A stretch of DNA of 64,000 nucleotides from the NCBI RefSeq assembly GCF_010470665.1, contig NZ_VOPZ01000013.1, positions 21,530-85,529 on the forward strand. Direction: 5' to 3'. The position numbers and the translations under genes were made by a program. The notes under the pieces are model-generated. The model did not search any database and had not been told where the DNA came from. It saw only the letters and a program-made list of their open reading frames with translations. Below, piece by piece: positions 61,191-64,000 of this stretch (position 1 is the stretch's first letter; each line of letters begins with the position of its first letter). The stretch is from Desulfovibrio sp. JC022 (GTDB taxonomy: Bacteria; Desulfobacterota; Desulfovibrionia; Desulfovibrionales; Desulfovibrionaceae).

Positions 61191-63090
61191 TGATCCATCT
61201 TTTATCGGAACTGTTCAGGATGTTTCCGGCACAACAATTACAGTGGCTCTGTCTGAGGAAACTGTAACTGGCGTATGTTTTGTCTCAGGTGAATGTTACC
61301 GAGTGGGACAGGTGGGTAGCTTTGTTCGTATTCCTATCGGTTTCATGGATTTATATGGGTTAGTTTCACAAGTTGGCGCAGGAGCAGCTCCTGTAAAAGA
61401 TGGCGAAAGTTCTCCCTACGGTAATCGTTGGCTTCAAGTTCAGCTAGTAGGTGAAGGAAAACGCGGAGAATCTTTCGAGCGAGGCATCTCTCAACACCCA
61501 ACCATTGATGACAAAGTTCATATAGTAACAGAAAAAGACCTTAAAACTATTTACGGTCCGGGTGACCCGACAGATTTTGTATCAATAGGCCATCTTGCCA
61601 GTGCTGAAAATATTCCGGCATATGTAGATATCAATAAGCTTATTACTCGTCATTCTGCTATCGTAGGAAGTACTGGCTGCGGTAAATCGACAACCGTAGC
61701 AGGATTATTGACGGCACTATCTAATCCAGATGAATACCCTTCCTCACGAATCATTGTTTTAGATATACATGGTGAATATGCGAAAGCATTATCTGACCGG
61801 GCTAAAATTTTCACTGTTGGAGCAGATGAATCAAAAGGAGAGAAAGAATTACAAATACCTTTCTGGGCATTAAACTTCGAAGAATTTATAAAATTTGCAT
61901 TTGGAAATCTCGACAATTCTAAATTCGTAACCATTTCTGACTGGATTATAAAACTAAAAAAAGAATCACTTGAAAACCAGCAAATAGAAGGTGTATCAGA
62001 AGAAAATATTACTGTAGACCACCCCACACCTTTTTGTCTTCATAAACTATGGTATGAGCTTTATAAAAAAGATTTTAGGACTATCAGGCCAAGTCCGAAC
62101 ACATCATCAACCAATTTAGACTTAGCTTTTGCAACAGCCAATGATGGAAATGAACTTAAAGGGGATGCAATGCAAGCTATCCCTCCAGTTTTTTTATCCA
62201 TTAAAACTACAGGACCACGCGAGGAACAAATACAATGGGGGCCTGAACCAATTGGAATTCGTCAACAATTAGCAACCCTTGGGTCCAAACTCCGTGACCC
62301 ACGATATAATTTTATATGCAACCCCGGCAAATGGAAACCAAGCATAGATGGTGTTGTGGATAATGACTTGGATATACTTCTACACGACTGGCTTAACAAC
62401 GAGAAGCCTATAACAATTTTAGATCTTTCAGGCATACCATCAGCAATACTTGATGATATGATTGGTGCAGTGTTAAGGGTCATTTATGACGCTGTTTTTT
62501 GGGGAAGAAATCTCCCTGAAGGCTGTAGAGAACGTCCTCTTCTAATAACACTTGAAGAAGCTCATGCTTATTTAAATAAAGAGCATTCTGGAGCTGCTGC
62601 GACAATTGTTCGTAAAATTGCAAAAGAAGGACGAAAGTATGGTGTGGGTATGATGGTTGTAAGTCAACGTCCATCTGAAATTGATTCTACCATACTATCA
62701 CAATGCGGAACACTGATAGCCATGCGGCTTGCAAATAGCGTAGACCGAGGGCATATTACAGGAGCTACGTCTGACAACCTTAAAGGATTACTTGACATTT
62801 TGCCAATACTACGAACAGGAGAAGCAGTCATCGTAGGTGAAGCTGTAACACTTCCAATACGAACTTTAATAGCTCCACCTCCCCCAGAAAGAAGACCTGA
62901 TAGTAGTGATCCTAAAGTAGTAATTAGAGAGACTGATAGCAATGAATTTGAAGGACCTGGCGGATGGAATCAAAGACCTGAGAACGAGAACTACAAGCCT
63001 ATGGTTTATCAGTGGAGGGTTCAATCTGCAAAGTATGACCATGATATTTTTAACAAATTAATGAAAACAGATGGAGATAAGAATGAATGA
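61183..63090 (+). CDS. herA: HerA-type hexameric ATPase/helicase (SIR2-HerA partner)
   Basis: 635 aa. N-terminal HAS-barrel-like domain (~1-130), then the ATPase with GSTGCGKSTT (Walker A, ~160), RPLLITLEEAHAYL (Walker B, ~450) and VSQRPSEIDSTILSQCGTLIAMRL (given in part as VSQRPSEIDSTI), as in HerA/FtsK superfamily. It forms rings that, with SIR2 subunits, are the sensor/motor half of the Nezha-type complex. ATG overlaps the SIR2 stop; the KTSC gene starts within its last codons. Confidence 0.92.
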   Translation: MINDPSFIGTVQDVSGTTITVALSEETVTGVCFVSGECYRVGQVGSFVRIPIGFMDLYGLVSQVGAGAAPVKDGESSPYGNRWLQVQLVGEGKRGESFERGISQHPTIDDKVHIVTEKDLKTIYGPGDPTDFVSIGHLASAENIPAYVDINKLITRHSAIVGSTGCGKSTTVAGLLTALSNPDEYPSSRIIVLDIHGEYAKALSDRAKIFTVGADESKGEKELQIPFWALNFEEFIKFAFGNLDNSKFVTISDWIIKLKKESLENQQIEGVSEENITVDHPTPFCLHKLWYELYKKDFRTIRPSPNTSSTNLDLAFATANDGNELKGDAMQAIPPVFLSIKTTGPREEQIQWGPEPIGIRQQLATLGSKLRDPRYNFICNPGKWKPSIDGVVDNDLDILLHDWLNNEKPITILDLSGIPSAILDDMIGAVLRVIYDAVFWGRNLPEGCRERPLLITLEEAHAYLNKEHSGAAATIVRKIAKEGRKYGVGMMVVSQRPSEIDSTILSQCGTLIAMRLANSVDRGHITGATSDNLKGLLDILPILRTGEAVIVGEAVTLPIRTLIAPPPPERRPDSSDPKVVIRETDSNEFEGPGGWNQRPENENYKPMVYQWRVQSAKYDHDIFNKLMKTDGDKNE

Positions 63091-63298
63091 GTGGATCTCA
63101 ACACAACAATCATCGAACATTGCTGGATTTAGCTACGATGAAACAAATCAAACCCTAACTGTAGAATTTCATAGTGGAGCTAGATATAATTATTATGATG
63201 TCCCATCACATGTATATGAAAATATGAAAACCGCACCATCTTATGGAAAATTTTTGAACTCAGAAATAAAAGGCGCTTATAGATATGCTAGGCAGTAG
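63083..63298 (+). CDS. KTSC-domain small protein
   Basis: 71 aa from the ATG at 63083 (GGAG upstream), overlapping the herA end by eight bases. Typical KTSC sequence: SSNIAGFSYDETNQTLTVEF, YNYYDVPSHVYENM and SYGKFLNSEIKGAYRY. The domain is found next to or fused to RNA/nucleotide enzymes, with no firm function. Its coupling to herA suggests it belongs to the same system. Confidence 0.88.
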   Translation: MNEWISTQQSSNIAGFSYDETNQTLTVEFHSGARYNYYDVPSHVYENMKTAPSYGKFLNSEIKGAYRYARQ

Positions 63299-63335
63299 TC
63301 TTTTATCAATTAACTATCTTTATTAGGGAATTGAA

Positions 63336-63890
63336 ATGAATTTTATACAATTTGATATGGGCCATCTAAGTAAAGGGCAGATTGTTGAAGTAAGCCTTAC
63401 AAGTGGTGCTAATGTTCGATTAATGGATGGACCTAATTTTAATTCGTATAAAAACGGTCGAAAGCACACATACTATGGTGGCTTAGCAAAAAAGTCTCCA
63501 ACTAGAATTCAAGTACCTCGCACTGGACGATGGTATGTCGCGGTGGATATGCAGGGATTAAGAGGAAGCACCAAAGCATCTGCTAGAGTTCTTCCTAGTC
63601 CTTTGCCTGAAATACGAGAGCAGTCTCTCTCAGATATTCCAAGTCTTGTTCGCAATAACATTCCTCCTTCAGCAATACTTACAAATGAAGTTCATGATGT
63701 TTTTATTTCTCATGCATCAGAAGATAAAGATGAAATTGTAAGACCATTAGCAACAGCGCTAATTAATGAGGGATTAAATGTTTGGTATGATGAATTTACT
63801 CTTCGAATTGGTGATAGCTTACGGCAGAAGATAGATAAAGGGTTAGCTTGTAGTGTAGCCCTCCCGTATATTAGTCCCAGCGCAAAGTAG
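63336..63890 (+). pseudogene. DUF1883-TIR protein gene, interrupted by an insertion sequence
   Basis: The first ~100 residues are DUF1883 (IQFDMGHLSKGQIVEVSL, RTGRWYVAVDMQG); from ~125 a TIR domain begins (VHDVFISHASEDKDEIVRPL, WYDEFTLRIGDSLRQKID). Native sequence ends at GLACS near 63853; the next bases are the insertion, which adds PYISPSAK and a stop. The TIR core beyond this, including its catalytic Glu region downstream, is displaced. It lies 37 bases after the KTSC gene, as the fourth gene of the SIR2-HerA operon. Confidence 0.85.
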
Positions 63891-64000
63891 AGATTTCTGA
63901 TAAAGACAGCCATGAAGGAGGTTGTTTCGATGCGGAAATCCAAATTCAGTGAAAGCCAAATTATTAAAATCCTGAAAGAGGCCGAAGGTGGTCGTAAAGT
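63854..64000 (+). mobile_element. Insertion sequence, IS3 family (IS407-like), left end
   Basis: Starts TGTAGCCCTCCCG, an IS3-family style TG terminus, exactly where the TIR reading frame breaks, and carries a transposase start. The right end and target duplication are outside the window. Confidence 0.75.
63930..64000 (+). CDS. IS3-family transposase OrfA, N-terminus (3' end outside window)
   Basis: ATG at 63930 with AAGGAGG upstream. The visible MRKSKFSESQIIKILKEAEG is the helix-turn-helix start of the InsN/OrfA transposase subunit of IS407-type elements, which is normally followed by a frameshifted OrfB with a DDE integrase domain. Confidence 0.85.
   Translation, partial: MRKSKFSESQIIKILKEAEGGRK

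Noticed and set aside
45432..64000. CRISPR array or cas genes in the island
   Set aside because: No regular direct repeats with unique spacers and no Cas-like protein were seen; the short boxes at 45541, 47501 and 51678 are too few and irregular.
45432..64000. Right attachment site within the window
   Set aside because: The ssrA 3'-terminal sequence was not found again after 45431, so the island end is placed beyond the window.

Overview
The window reads as a chromosomal segment of a sulfate-reducing deltaproteobacterium of the Desulfovibrionaceae, probably a marine Desulfovibrio/Maridesulfovibrio type. The evidence is a periplasmic formate dehydrogenase with a tetraheme cytochrome c3-like partner, a periplasmic HynAB [NiFe] hydrogenase with its own protease, a YedF selenium-metabolism protein, and a tmRNA encoding the tag ANDNYDYAMAA. 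The assignment rests on gene content read by eye, not on a database search.

Layout. Positions 1-45431 are conserved chromosome: formate dehydrogenase 3' end (1-1793); tsaA and an M20 peptidase; a C-type-lectin/sorting-tail protein; the hydrogenase cluster hypC-hynC-hynB-hynA (5443-9201, minus strand); tmk and a YhaM-like exonuclease; surE; fba and gap; a polar amino acid ABC permease/binding-protein cluster (14758-18475) with no ATPase; an HD-GYP protein and a chemoreceptor; a DUF374 acyltransferase plus an MsbA-like exporter; yedF and a pseudouridine synthase; lolA; ftsK; efp and aroQ; engB; lptG-lptF; uppP; two tandem tRNA-Met(CAU) genes; a sensor kinase fused to an NMT1-like binding domain; a beta-barrel protein with a nuclease-like domain; a NikL/NikK-like pair; a dual-receiver HD-GYP regulator; and ssrA (tmRNA). 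Envelope and lipid functions recur (msbA-like, lolA, lptFG, uppP), and so do periplasmic binding proteins.

From 45432 to the end is an island whose left end abuts the tmRNA 3' end. It holds a P4-type tyrosine integrase, an AlpA-like regulator, a DUF3987 protein, and a ColE1-like mobilization module (candidate oriT, mobC, mobA, with mbeB- and mbeD-like genes nested in mobA in another frame). With no type IV secretion genes in view, this looks like an integrative mobilizable element. Its cargo is mostly AT-rich and accessory: a HEPN-like protein, a membrane-anchored T5orf172/GIY-YIG protein, two secreted LPP20/FlgT-like proteins, an AAA ATPase with an altered Walker B, a Fic protein, then a probable defence block.

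The defence block (57133-63890) has two divergent operons. One (minus) encodes an alpha/beta hydrolase and a SIR2-like protein. The other (plus) encodes a second SIR2-like protein translationally overlapped with a HerA-type ATPase (the arrangement known as SIR2-HerA/Nezha), then a KTSC protein and a DUF1883-TIR protein cut by an IS3-family insertion whose left end is at about 63854. Three potential NAD-consuming effectors (two SIR2, one TIR) plus a lipase-like enzyme in 7 kb is the most unusual part of the window. The right end of the island and of the insertion sequence lie outside it.
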